A DNA stretch of 64,000 bases from Steromphala cineraria (taxonomy: Eukaryota > Mollusca > Gastropoda > Trochida > Trochidae), in NCBI GenBank assembly GCA_916613615.1, contig OU744736.1, forward strand, positions 930,001 to 994,000, in the 5' to 3' direction. The stretch's first letter is position 1, and every line of letters begins with the position of its first letter. Of the stretch, positions 49,345 through 60,700 are shown piece after piece. The notes under the pieces were generated by a model. It saw only the letters and a list, made by a program, of their open reading frames with translations. It was not told where the DNA came from and did no database searches. The position numbers were made by a program, and so were the translations under genes.

Positions 49345-51770
49345 AATTTGTTTTAACGGGATCCTTTTAATTCTAAAGCAACTCGCCTTTAGTGACCTCA
49401 GTGTAAAATGTAACCTCAAAAACATTATTTTGTAAAATGGAAATGATTTTGTACAGTGATTTTGTATTTGATGTCTATTTTGAGAAACCAGTGCAAACTT
49501 AAGATATTGTCTATTTCCAAAGCTAAACGTCATAAACTATTCTAGAATAGCGATTTTGTGACTGCAATAAACGAATCATCCAATTTTCATTTTATTTCAT
49601 ATTCAGCGGTGTACCAATATTCGTCCAGCAAAATATTTTAGTTATTAATATAAAATATAAAAGGCACAGTACACGTACTGTACGCTGACCATATATCAGT
49701 ATGACACAGTTAATACGCAACCATATCTGTAGAATCATAACTTACACTGTGTAAAAACATCAGATATATGAATATGTGGTTAATATTTTCCCATCACGAG
49801 GAGCTTAGTTTAGGAGATCTCAAGAGTACAAAATGTAGTTAATGCTATTTTTAAAGGTTACAAAATATTTTCGTAATCTCTAATTACCTTTTTGCTAATT
49901 CAACCATCATAATTACATTTTCATTTATTTGTAATTATATATAAAGGCAAAAGAGAAAAAGAAAAAAATCCATTCATGTATGGGATGTATTTGGTATTAC
50001 ATGCAATAACGCAATCATTTCTTATTGGTAGAAATTTGCCTTCTTGCAATAACAAAAATAATCTTACAAACAATTGATCTTTCGCGAAGTGATCCTTTCT
50101 CATCAAATTACCTTGAGAAAATCCCAAAACAATAACGATCACATCTGCAATTTCAAGCTTAGTTTGCAATACCACCGATCTTAAACTGACTTTCAGGAGC
50201 ATAGAATATCGGGGAAATTTACATCCAATCAAAATGCTGTGGTAAGCTTGATATGGCAGGTCGGTAACGTGGCGATGTTTCATTGGATTATTTTCAACCT
50301 TTGACCCTAAACCTGGAGTCCCACATGACTTCCTGGTTCTAAAAATAGCACAGGGGTAGTTCCCCACAGCAGAGAGTGATTTAGACACAGTACATGTAGG
50401 CGCGTCAGACTTCTCTTGGTTCATATTGTTTCAAGCGTAGGTTCAACACTGTACTGGGAGAGGTAAAGGTAGGTTTGTTGTTTATCTTTATGTTTTTGTT
50501 TATGTTAACTAATACGTTGACTAATGACAATGACAACAACATAAGGGAAACCAAGGGCGGATCCAGGATTTTTGAAAGGGGGGGGTCCCAAAATAATTTT
50601 TCTCAACTCAGTGGGGGGGGGGGGGGGGGGGGGGGTCCACGACCCCTTATACATGGATTTGAAAGGGGGCGGGTGTTGAAAGGGGGGGGTCAGGACCCCC
50701 TGGACCCCCCCCCTGGATCCGCTAGTGGAAACGGATATGCTATTGCCGACTGTCTCATTAATGTCTACTGCCACAGACTCTCAACTTATATGGTTTAAAC
50801 TGTATTTATTTCTTAACGATACAGGACAGATGAATCGATAAAGAGGAGAAATCTCTCCCCGAAGGAATATATCTCCAAATTATATGTAAGTCTATATCCA
50901 TGTATCTATATAACACATATGTAAAATAGATGGGTATGAATACGAATATATGTTTATAGGGTAATGCCTCTATGTCATCTGCAAAATAGAATACATCTTT
51001 CTCAGCAATTCAAGAATTGTGATTGAACAAAACTGCGTATTCTTTATTGACCTTTGTTGAATATATTTTACGAAATATCTTACAACACATTGTTTGCATT
51101 TGAGTTATATTATTCGGTATTGCACGTTTGAAGATGTCTTTGCACGTTGTTGACTTTCATATCAATACATTAATGTATCAAGCCGCAGGATGTATTGTTT
51201 TCAAAATATATATGACAATTAATGCCGGAGTAAGCGGTATTGACTTAAGCTAATGAACCTCTTAGGGGCATAAGGACACAACAAGCATCTCCTTTATAAG
51301 TCTTATTATAGATCTGTTTAATCGTTTCGTTAGTTTCTGGGTAAGATAAAACTGCTAGACGCATGTCTTTACTCTACACTTATTTGAAAGGACAATTCAG
51401 TAGTTTCCTCATTTCGTGTGTGTGTTATTTCGATACGATTCTATTTATATAAATGTAACATGTTCTTTACGTTATCATTATTATCTTAGTTAACCATTCA
51501 TTCAGTACCCAATGTCTTGTCAGTCGTTTATATAAAAATGCTACTGTTTGACAAATTATGCTTCGAATAGAATTATGAGAAGTTCAAACAGTAGTAATAT
51601 CGTTGAGAAATACCTTGAACAGATATGTGTATCCCTTATGATTATAGTTAGGATTAAGCAATCATTGACACTTTAAAAAATGGAATGATGTAGTTGAGGT
51701 TACATTTTACACTGAGGTCACTAAAGGCGAGTTGCTTTAGAATTAAAAGGATCCCCTTAAAAACAAACGT
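49345..51770. mobile_element. 2.4 kb unit bounded by about 75-bp inverted repeats
   Basis: The left arm (about 49345-49418) contains gggatccttttaattctaaa followed by gcaactcgcctttagtgacc. The right arm (51695-about 51770) is its near-perfect reverse complement. The first 61 bp are almost identical and the outer part is looser. No target duplication is evident. Inside are a 167-codon minus-strand open frame (50424-49921) without recognisable motifs and the poly-G repeat at 50555-50725. It could be a non-autonomous transposon or an inverted duplication of a short repeat. Confidence 0.5.
50555..50725. mobile_element. Poly-G 'GGATCC' MITE-like repeat
   Basis: Inverted ends GCGGATCCAGG (50557-50567) and CCTGGATCCGC (50712-50722) enclose strand-skewed sequence with several G-runs (50613-50635 is 23 Gs) and a C-run near the right end. 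This type of short G-rich repeat is familiar from many marine invertebrate and fish assemblies. Overlapping open frames on both strands are low-complexity artefacts. Confidence 0.7.
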
Positions 51771-54600
51771 GACAAATGAAAAACCCGAAAATATATTACG
51801 TGGAATGTGAAGGGATCGTCAGCATACGGTTATAGCTACATGAATCCACCTGCATCTAATTACCAACTCGGTGACTGGAAACCGAAAGTCATTGATAACG
51901 GGAAGGAATATACATATTTTATTATATTTTCTTATGAAACATTCACGTCGAACAATGTTGGTATCGATAAAGCTCTTGAAAAACGTTACACTTTGACAAT
52001 TAATTCCCACATAATTTATGGCCTTGTTACTTGGCCGCGCTTTCCTTGAATTTTGATATCACTGACAATGGCATGTGACCAAGGAAACCGAGAGCAAACA
52101 TCCCAACATGAACGCATATGCGTATTCTTAGAAGATGAGTAGACCGTCCCATTTCCACGAATACAGGACCTTGTCCAGTAAACACCCATCATCATTTCCG
52201 TATTTCGTCAACTATGTCGCAAACCTGATGTTGATGATGCATTAAAGTCTTAATCGTGCGCAATGAAATATTCGGTGTCCGAATTTAACATTTTATAATT
52301 ATCTACAGAAAGGTATTGAAAAAAAGTTATAATATATTTATAGCGACATCATAGTTTTAATTGGATAAATAAATCACAAATATTCCTTTCATTTATCCGT
52401 ATGTACTTTCTTTTAGTGAGAGGTGTTTTGGTAAAATATGCATAGATTGTTTATAAAACAAATGCTTGGCGATAAAGTAAGTCGAAATACTAGCAATTAG
52501 AATTTAAGTACTATGGTTCATTTCAAATTTAAAAAAAAAACTCATTCAAGCTACCACTTTCAAGCAAGGAAAGGAGGCTTTTATTAGATTGAATTATTTT
52601 GGGCTTTCTAAATTGCTACTCTATCGATGAAAAAAGACCAAAATATTGTTTTGTGTTATGACAGATCGAAGCAACTGCACATAAATCGAGAAGTGGTATT
52701 TTCCAAAGTACGTAACTTAAATTGCACAGTGATATTAACATAATTATTTTCATGAATCCTATCTTAACTTTATATCTACACTGTCTACTATTGTTAATCA
52801 CATGTCTACGATTTTCATCCCATGGACTGATGACAGAAGCTCACTTTTCGTACCTGATCTTAAATATGATAAGTTGTATGTTTTTTGTACCGAAACAAGA
52901 TTTTTCTGCCACGGAGAAGCGTTTTGTTTTATATGTTGGAAATAAGTGAACACGTTTGGAGTTTGCACTGTACACGTAAGGATTAATGAACCCTAAATAG
53001 TCATAATTTTGTTATATAAATCAAGTTTTATTCCTGTAACATATAGTTTGGGACTTCTCGGACTGGTCATATATAACAAGGGTGGGGGGGGGGGGGATGG
53101 TTCCTTCGACTAACATCTAGTCTCAGAAGTATTATTTTCAATATTGGCCATATTTTTAAACAATTCAATGTATTTTAACAAATTGGAGCCCAGAAGATGC
53201 TTTAACTTCAGAAAAAGCTGAGTGATCTAGACTTGCTATACTGCAGTAGACTTGGTTGGTCGTCAAGTGAATATTTTTGCTTTACACCCATAAACCATTA
53301 CGATAATAAACAGCAATAGCTAATCACAAACATGACTGAACTGTTCATTTAATCAGATAATGTTCTTGAAACAACGTACTCAGTCTGTTGGAGTTCTTTG
53401 CTTATATTGAAAACATCAATATTTTCAGAACACTAATTTTCAGTTTATCGGATACACAAATAACAATTTGAAAATGATACTTGTAACCAGATGACGTGTT
53501 GCTGATGGATCATATAAATATTACTCATGAAAGAAGGTTGACCCTAGTTTGTGATGTAACCATAAACCACCATACATGTATATGATCGTGTTATATATCT
53601 GGGACAATGCTATGGCGGGTAATGTAATACACCTGGTCTTGTTTTGACACGACTATGACGTCATCAGCTACTTCACAGAAACGTTATCTAGTGCTAGCCA
53701 CTTGTAAACTAATCCCTTGTCAATAGAGGTTTTATTTCAAACGGGTTTGCTGGCAGATATATTGTTTCATGTTTTTATTTAAATCTTTCAAACGAAAGGT
53801 TAAGAAATATGACTATTCTCCTTGAAAATGTAGGGATACACTTAACATTCACAGAAAGGTATACTGAGCAGTGATATTATGGTTCTTGCATTGACTCAGC
53901 TAAACCAAGGGATAATTAATTTGTAAATATCACCCCTGTAATAACATCCTAATCATAATATTGACAAATGGAAATCCTTTCCCAACGTAAATCCATAATA
54001 TAAAGAGATAAAATGTTTTAACAAACACAGATCTTTGATTATGAAACGCTCATTGAAACTGGAGTACTGATAGAAGCACAGTAATTATTGTCAATTACAT
54101 GTCTCGCGATGGTACAGTTTATTTACAGTCTTCCTGTAATGTAAAAAAAGAAAAAGAATATAGAATATAGAAGTTTTTGATCCAGCATTTCCAGGAATTC
54201 TTTGAGTGTTTAGTCTGAATTGTGAAGGGTATGAGGGTGTATAAGGAAACCATCCATAGGCGTTATACTGGTTCGTCTATGAAAACAGAAATTATACGGG
54301 TCCTTCTATGAATAGCTACGATTCATATTTCAAAGCCCAATGAAAGCGCCCTTTCAAGACAACTTTTTATTTCCTTATACCTGTACATGTATTATGGGTA
54401 TTAACGTATAGGAATCATTCGCTAGGCATGTAACACGCCTCTTCAACCACCTCGCGTCAAGGTTACCTCTGTTTCGGTTTCAATGACATGGGCGGGTGAC
54501 AAGAAAACAACCTTGGAGAGTTAGTTTCGGATAACTTAATCATCGATAGTGACTTATATCGAATCCCGAATATATAGGCTGATTATGGTTTTATTTTCAC
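51771..54600. other. Non-coding stretch upstream of the ETS gene
   Basis: No firm gene. A frame at 51780-52049 (about 89 codons, ending WPRFP) follows an in-frame TGA and has no motif. A short G-run lies at about 53084-53096. A CRE-like tgacgtca is near 53656. The promoter and 5' non-coding exon(s) of the ETS gene should lie here or further left, because the first coding exon begins with a splice acceptor, but I could not identify them. Confidence 0.4.
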
Positions 54601-54790
54601 AGACTTTGAAGACTCTAGTGATAGCCAGGCCTGACGTAGATGGCTACGAATCAAGCTCGAGTTATTCCATCTACGACTTCAACTCCACAAACCACTGATA
54701 TGCTCTCCACATCTGCTCTACCTGTAATGTCCGCCATGACTTCACGACGGTTTCCGGAAATCCCTCCCACAATGTCCGAAGACGACCGAG
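54601..54790 (+). CDS. ETS gene, first coding exon
   Basis: Acceptor tttattttcacag ends at 54600 and donor GACCGAG|GTAAAT is at 54791. The first 39 nt are 5' untranslated and end in TAG, so translation starts at ATG 54640 (MATNQARVIPSTTSTPQTTD). It encodes residues 1-50 and ends in phase 1. Confidence 0.8.
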
Positions 54791-57700
54791 GTAAATGGAC
54801 AGTCATGTTTAATGACATAATTTGTTGAGGCTAATGATGTAGATAAACAATGGCTAGTGTTACAGCTCTGATTCAGAATGAAGGCTAATGATGTAGATAA
54901 ACAATGGCTAGTGTTACAGCTCTGATTCAGAATGAAGCTGAAAGATGCCGACTCATGCTGATATGTTCCCGTGGGTAATTGATAGACAGTTAAATGTATT
55001 GTGCGGGGTGTTTAGATCATACTTTAGTGTTACAAACCAACAGAGAGTCACATACAGGAAAACCAGTGTGGGCATTTTAGTATCTACCAGGTTCGTTGGC
55101 GCTGTATCGTGTAATTTACTCGAAAATATACTGTGTCTTTAGGAAATGATATCGTGTAATTATCTGGAAAAAAGCGTGCGTGACTTGTTATAAGTAGTTG
55201 TAATTGCTTTTGATGGTATTGAAGAAAATAGCAGAACTCAAAACCTATTTTGTAGGTAAAATATCTTACATTTATTTTTAAACGAGTTTATATATCTTAT
55301 AACAAGATCTTCAAGTTTAAATATTCAACACTGGCTTTGGCTGCATGTCCTGCTTAACCTCTGTTGCTTACCGCCATCAGCACATGACTGCATGTACCTC
55401 TATCTGCTTCCAGGGCTCCTGTTGTCATGTCTTGCTCAAATCTCCTGCATTCGTATGGAATGTGCCGCAGAAGCAACAACAAGTACGTAATTACTAAATG
55501 AAACGAAAATGGTAAAAAGTAAAGAATATTTAGGACCAAATGTGTGTTGCTCGAACTTGTAGGATTGACTTTATCAAATAAATGTAATTACTTCAATGTT
55601 AAAGCAGATGCTTTATGCATTATTTTTAAAAATTCTAGCAAATATCTTATCATTGTCTTAGATATTTCTATTGGTTTTGATTATTAGTGTCTTAAAATCC
55701 TAAAGACCCAATACGTTATTGCCACCCATAACGATAAGGAGATTCTGTATCACATCATCTGTTGAAATGGTAGCTTCTCTGTTACAGCTACCGAAGGAAA
55801 CATTCCTAATCTTCACACACTGATCGATGTTCCCATATCAGAAGAAGTTGACAACACAGTTAAAGCTCCTGTCAGCCCAACTCGTCTTCCACATCCGACA
55901 CAGAGCCAGACATCACAGGATGACGTCAGACATATTCCCAGTCCAGATATGCCAGACATCAGTCACACAACACAGTTGGACATCACTCATATTCCCAGGC
56001 AAGATATGTCATTACCAGTCAATAGCAACACATCAGATGTAAACGTCAGCCAGGCAGCTCAGCATGGCATTGGTCACATTTCCAGATCAGATATTCAACT
56101 ACCAGACATCTACCAAGAATCACAGTTGGGTATCAGCGACACTTCCGGTTCAGATATCCCACTTCCAGTCACCAGCCATACATCATCCACAGCAACTTCT
56201 ACTGCTGACATACTGACGTCAACAACAGAGCATCAACAACCATCAACTCACACGTGGCATTCTTTGTACCCTCTGACATCAATGAGCCACTCTTCATTGT
56301 CACCAACCCATGAACCATCAGATAGTCACACAGCTTCATCATACCCAGCAGCAACAGTCAGTCACACATCGATGTCTTCATTATCAATGCCAAATCTGAG
56401 TACGACCAGGATGCCATCATTCCAACAGCCAACCACGGTGCCATTATTCCAACAGCCATCGACCAGCGCGACTATGACATCATTCCAACAGCCACTTACA
56501 AGGGACACCACGTTTACATCATACCCAAGGATGACATCATTTCCACAAATGACATCAAGTGAAGCACCGAGGTCAGCCTTCCGTGAATCCTCACCCCTTT
56601 CATTTAGACCACCATTCCAACAAAGCAACGTGGATTCCCAATTTTCACAGAGCACAATAGGTCAACCATCGGGTTTTGCGTTTCAGTCAATATACCCATG
56701 CACCACAGTAGCCCAGTCACTAAGGGACACGGACATCAGTACTCCTCTAGGCTCACACTACACAGCAACAACCACGAGGACACCCAGTTCAACCTTCCCA
56801 AATCCTGAGAGCAACCTTCCAATGATGTCCCCTACGTCACCTGAAGAAGACTCGAGGAGTGAGTCTGTGGAGAGTAAGTTGAAATCTGCATCGTGATTTG
56901 GATTGGAATAAGAAACATAATATCTCTTCAGAAAAAAATGCTGATAAAAACCTTTTAGTTCACAACTATAAATATTTTGAGAAATTATTGTGTAGTCGTC
57001 TGCAATAATTTTCACTTTTAGCACAATTTTGCAACCTATCAAATTTTATTATCAGTAAATGCTACATGTACCATGATGCACAAAAGTAGGTGCTCTCATT
57101 ACTCGATTGTACAAATCGAGTCTAACGTTTGTATATTACATGTGTAAGCATTAAACATCCAGCAGAAACTAAGAATCCACCATGGTATGTCAGGTGAAGC
57201 CCTTTCTGACGAGGACATGGCGCTGGTGAGTCACGCCGTGGTTGAGTTCATTGAGAGGAGGCAGCACCTGTCAGAGTCCCCATTTTCACGACCTTCGACC
57301 TCCGAATCCCCGGATGTTCTCAGCGGTCAAGGTCACCTAGCAGCGTCTTGGATGCAGCCTGGCATCATGCCATCAGTTCCCATGCAGTATCCACGTAATC
57401 TTCACCCAGTTCAACTGCCGATGGTAGATCCTAGGCCGGAACCTGGAACTACATCTCAAGGTGATTAGAATTGTGCATAACATTTAAGTAAAATGAGTAA
57501 AATTAAAAACAATTAATGTATTATTGTAAAAATTAACTGTATTCACAAGTAGAAGGATCTATACACAATACTACCCAGACACTTGTAATGGACAGCGATA
57601 ATGACGATATATAGTTAAATTCAGTTACAGCTTTCCGTAAATGTTATAAATGTTAAAACAGCTTGAATTAACCATAGCAAATAACCGCAGGCTTTGAAAG

Positions 57701-60700
57701 TAGATCAATGCCGGTTTGAAAAATCTTTCCAGTCAATGTCTTTTTAATTTTAACATGAGAAACGTATGAACATAAGAGAAGGATGAAACTGAATTTAGAT
57801 TTATTCCATTCTAACGTTTTAAAAGGTTGATATACCAATTTTTGATAGTGTTACCTCCCCTATGTTATTTGTAATACCTGAAAGGATGTGATTTTATCTG
57901 ATCACAATGTCAATAAATTTAGATCAACAGGTTTTATATTTGGTCATACTGTTGTCCAAATATTAAACCTGTTGATCCAAATTTATTTAGATTGATCTGA
58001 TCAGAGCTTATCGCCAGTAGCCATTTGAAGCGCACATATAATACCCATCCAGCTCTATCCCATGTCTCCTTGCAATCAAGGGATTTCCTTTCGGTACAAG
58101 TCAATAGTTGGGCAATTGATAAGATTAGCTATAACAATCGATAATTCAAGGGAGGTATTTGCTGTATTGATGAAATTACTTTCTATATAACTGCACCTAT
58201 ACATTGACTATACGCAGTTTGTCTATGATGATATTTAAACATTTCTTGAATGTATCAGTAAATGGGTTTGCTAGGGAACTTTTGTCCGTGCAATTATAAT
58301 TATCTAAGATAACCATAATTGCCAAAATCTTAAGAAATAAGGTCGTCAGGAAATTCCCAGACTGTTTGTTTACGTGGGTCATTGTGTCAGTCGTGATTTG
58401 CCTGACCTATATTTAGATTCTATATATAGAATTAGATTTTCCGATGTCCCGGCAAAACTTGAGGGGAACCCCCTATGTCGCAGTAGCCAATCAAAAGCCA
58501 TGTAAGCTTTCTATTTGTTGAGGCAAATAATGGAATCAACCAACCACTGACTGTGTATAAATACAACGGGTCAAGTGACACTTGTATTGAATGAGCTTAG
58601 CGTAAGGAATGTATAAGGTCATGCAATCTGCCTTGTAATCACCCTGCACAGTAAGACTGGCTGATACCGCTTGTCCTGTTTAGAGTGCGGGTAAACTCTA
58701 TCATAAAAAAATAGTTATAGTTATTGTCGCGTCTAGCTTTGCATTTTTTAAATGAATGCCATAATGTACTTTATTGAAACCTTTTTTTTTCACTTCACGA
58801 ATCATTTAACGTGCAGCGCTGTTGGAAATTTTCACTTGGATGAATATGATATGTATAATGTTGTGAGAAATGGGTCGTTATGTTTATAAGAATAAAATAT
58901 TAAAACATTCCATTAAGTTGTTCACGTGAATCATAATTATAAAAAATACGTTAATATATTTCCCTCAAGGTGTTAGTCATTGTTTCTTGTTTCAAAGTAA
59001 ATATTGATTTTGTTGGCTTATTCCTTCTGATTTAATTTATCAAGTTCATGAATATAACACTCTTGATATCAAAGCTGTTAAACAGATCTTAAATGACTAT
59101 CGATGATATAATCAAAATGATAGTAGTTTGATATACAAACAATACTCCACAATGGCGCTGTCTGTTGATAGAAATAAACCATAGGTAGCTAGTTAGGTTT
59201 TGAGTCTTATAATGTCATAAATACAAGCTCATCTGGACAACAACTTCTTTATTGTGAAAATCATGACGTTTCGGGGTATAAGCTAAAGTCCCATTGCACG
59301 TACCACTAATTAAGGTGACCTTAAGTCAATTAAAAAGTCATAGTGCAATGTTTAAAACTTACACTGATGCATGCATATTCTGTAACTTGCGTGAATTAAA
59401 TTAACCAATACAAAACAAGGGGTTTAACTTTAATTGAATCCTTTGGACATTGACAAACGCCAGCCACTACTTGTCTACAGAATGAACGACTTGTTATTGT
59501 TTCATGTCGTGAACTATGACCCTGATAACTGTGTTTCTCCAGAAGACAAAAAATTCATCTTCATAAGACCAATCACCATTTTTAAGTATTTCATGTCGTA
59601 AACTATGACATTGATAACTGTGTTTCTTCAGAAGGTCAGCCTCGTCTGTGGAAGTTCATCTGGGACGTGCTTGAGGACCCCCGCTACAACCCCTCCCTCA
59701 TCACCTGGGTGAGTCGACCTGAGGGGATCTTCAGACTCACCGACCCCGGGAGACTGGCGGAGTTCTGGGGACACGTCAAGGGCAACAGGAGTATGAACTA
59801 TGAGAAGCTCAGCAGGGGGCTCAGGTGGGTTCCTTCGTTGAGCACACACTCACAAATACAACAATTAAGCTCTCAAACACATGTGTTAGAAGGTATACAT
59901 ATCCTCCTACAACCCTTTCTTTGTTAATTCCGATTTGAATATTTGAACTACCAGAAACCTAGCAGGTATAATTTGCGATGTACTTAAAGTACCAGACAAC
60001 GACATGGCCACAACATACAGCATAAGACATGCATACCTGCCTACATTCAAATTAGATTTGTTTTCTCAATTGAATATTTCAGGCTTTGCAAATACTGACA
60101 AACAGACGCATACACCATCGGGGCATACCTACCTATATACATCCGTCTTAGTTAAAGCTATAGGGTAATAGGGGAATAGGGGGCTGACGTTGGTTCCAAC
60201 TTAGAGTGAAAGCCAAACAAATACAATGCACATGCCTTCCACCTTTTTGTTATTTAATTATTTCAGACGTGTTTAATTGAATATTTCAAGGCTATACGGC
60301 ATACCTTCACTATCAACTATCCAAATAAACCATATTGGAATACATACCTTTCCATCTACATGTATCTCCATTATCTAAACATTTGTTTCCCTACGTGCTT
60401 AATAGAATATTTTATGGCTTACGTCGATCAAAGTCATTTTGCCGAAAGTATTGTTTCTTTTACCATTACTTCACAAAGGATTGCTATTTTACACCATGGT
60501 TTTATACCATGACTATGCGAAAGTAATTGTTTAAGGAAAGTAGATGTTTAGTGTTGGTTATTGTTTAAGCACACTTATATTCATAATATAATCTCACATT
60601 CACTATAGCGTTAAGATGATTTATCTATCAACTATGGCGTTTTGGTTCAAAAGGTGGTCATTAGAAGAGCTTGGTATAGAATAGACTACTAGTACGTGTA

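Noticed and set aside
49921..50424. 167-codon minus-strand ORF as a gene
   Set aside because: No recognisable domain. Kept only as a property of the inverted-repeat unit.
50475..50798. Gly/Pro-rich ORFs on both strands
   Set aside because: Products of the poly-G repeat.
51807..52049. 80-codon plus-strand ORF
   Set aside because: Reads plausibly but lacks a Met start, splice signals and any known family.
56362..57042. Minus-strand ORFs opposite the ETS exon
   Set aside because: Shadows of the large ETS coding exon.
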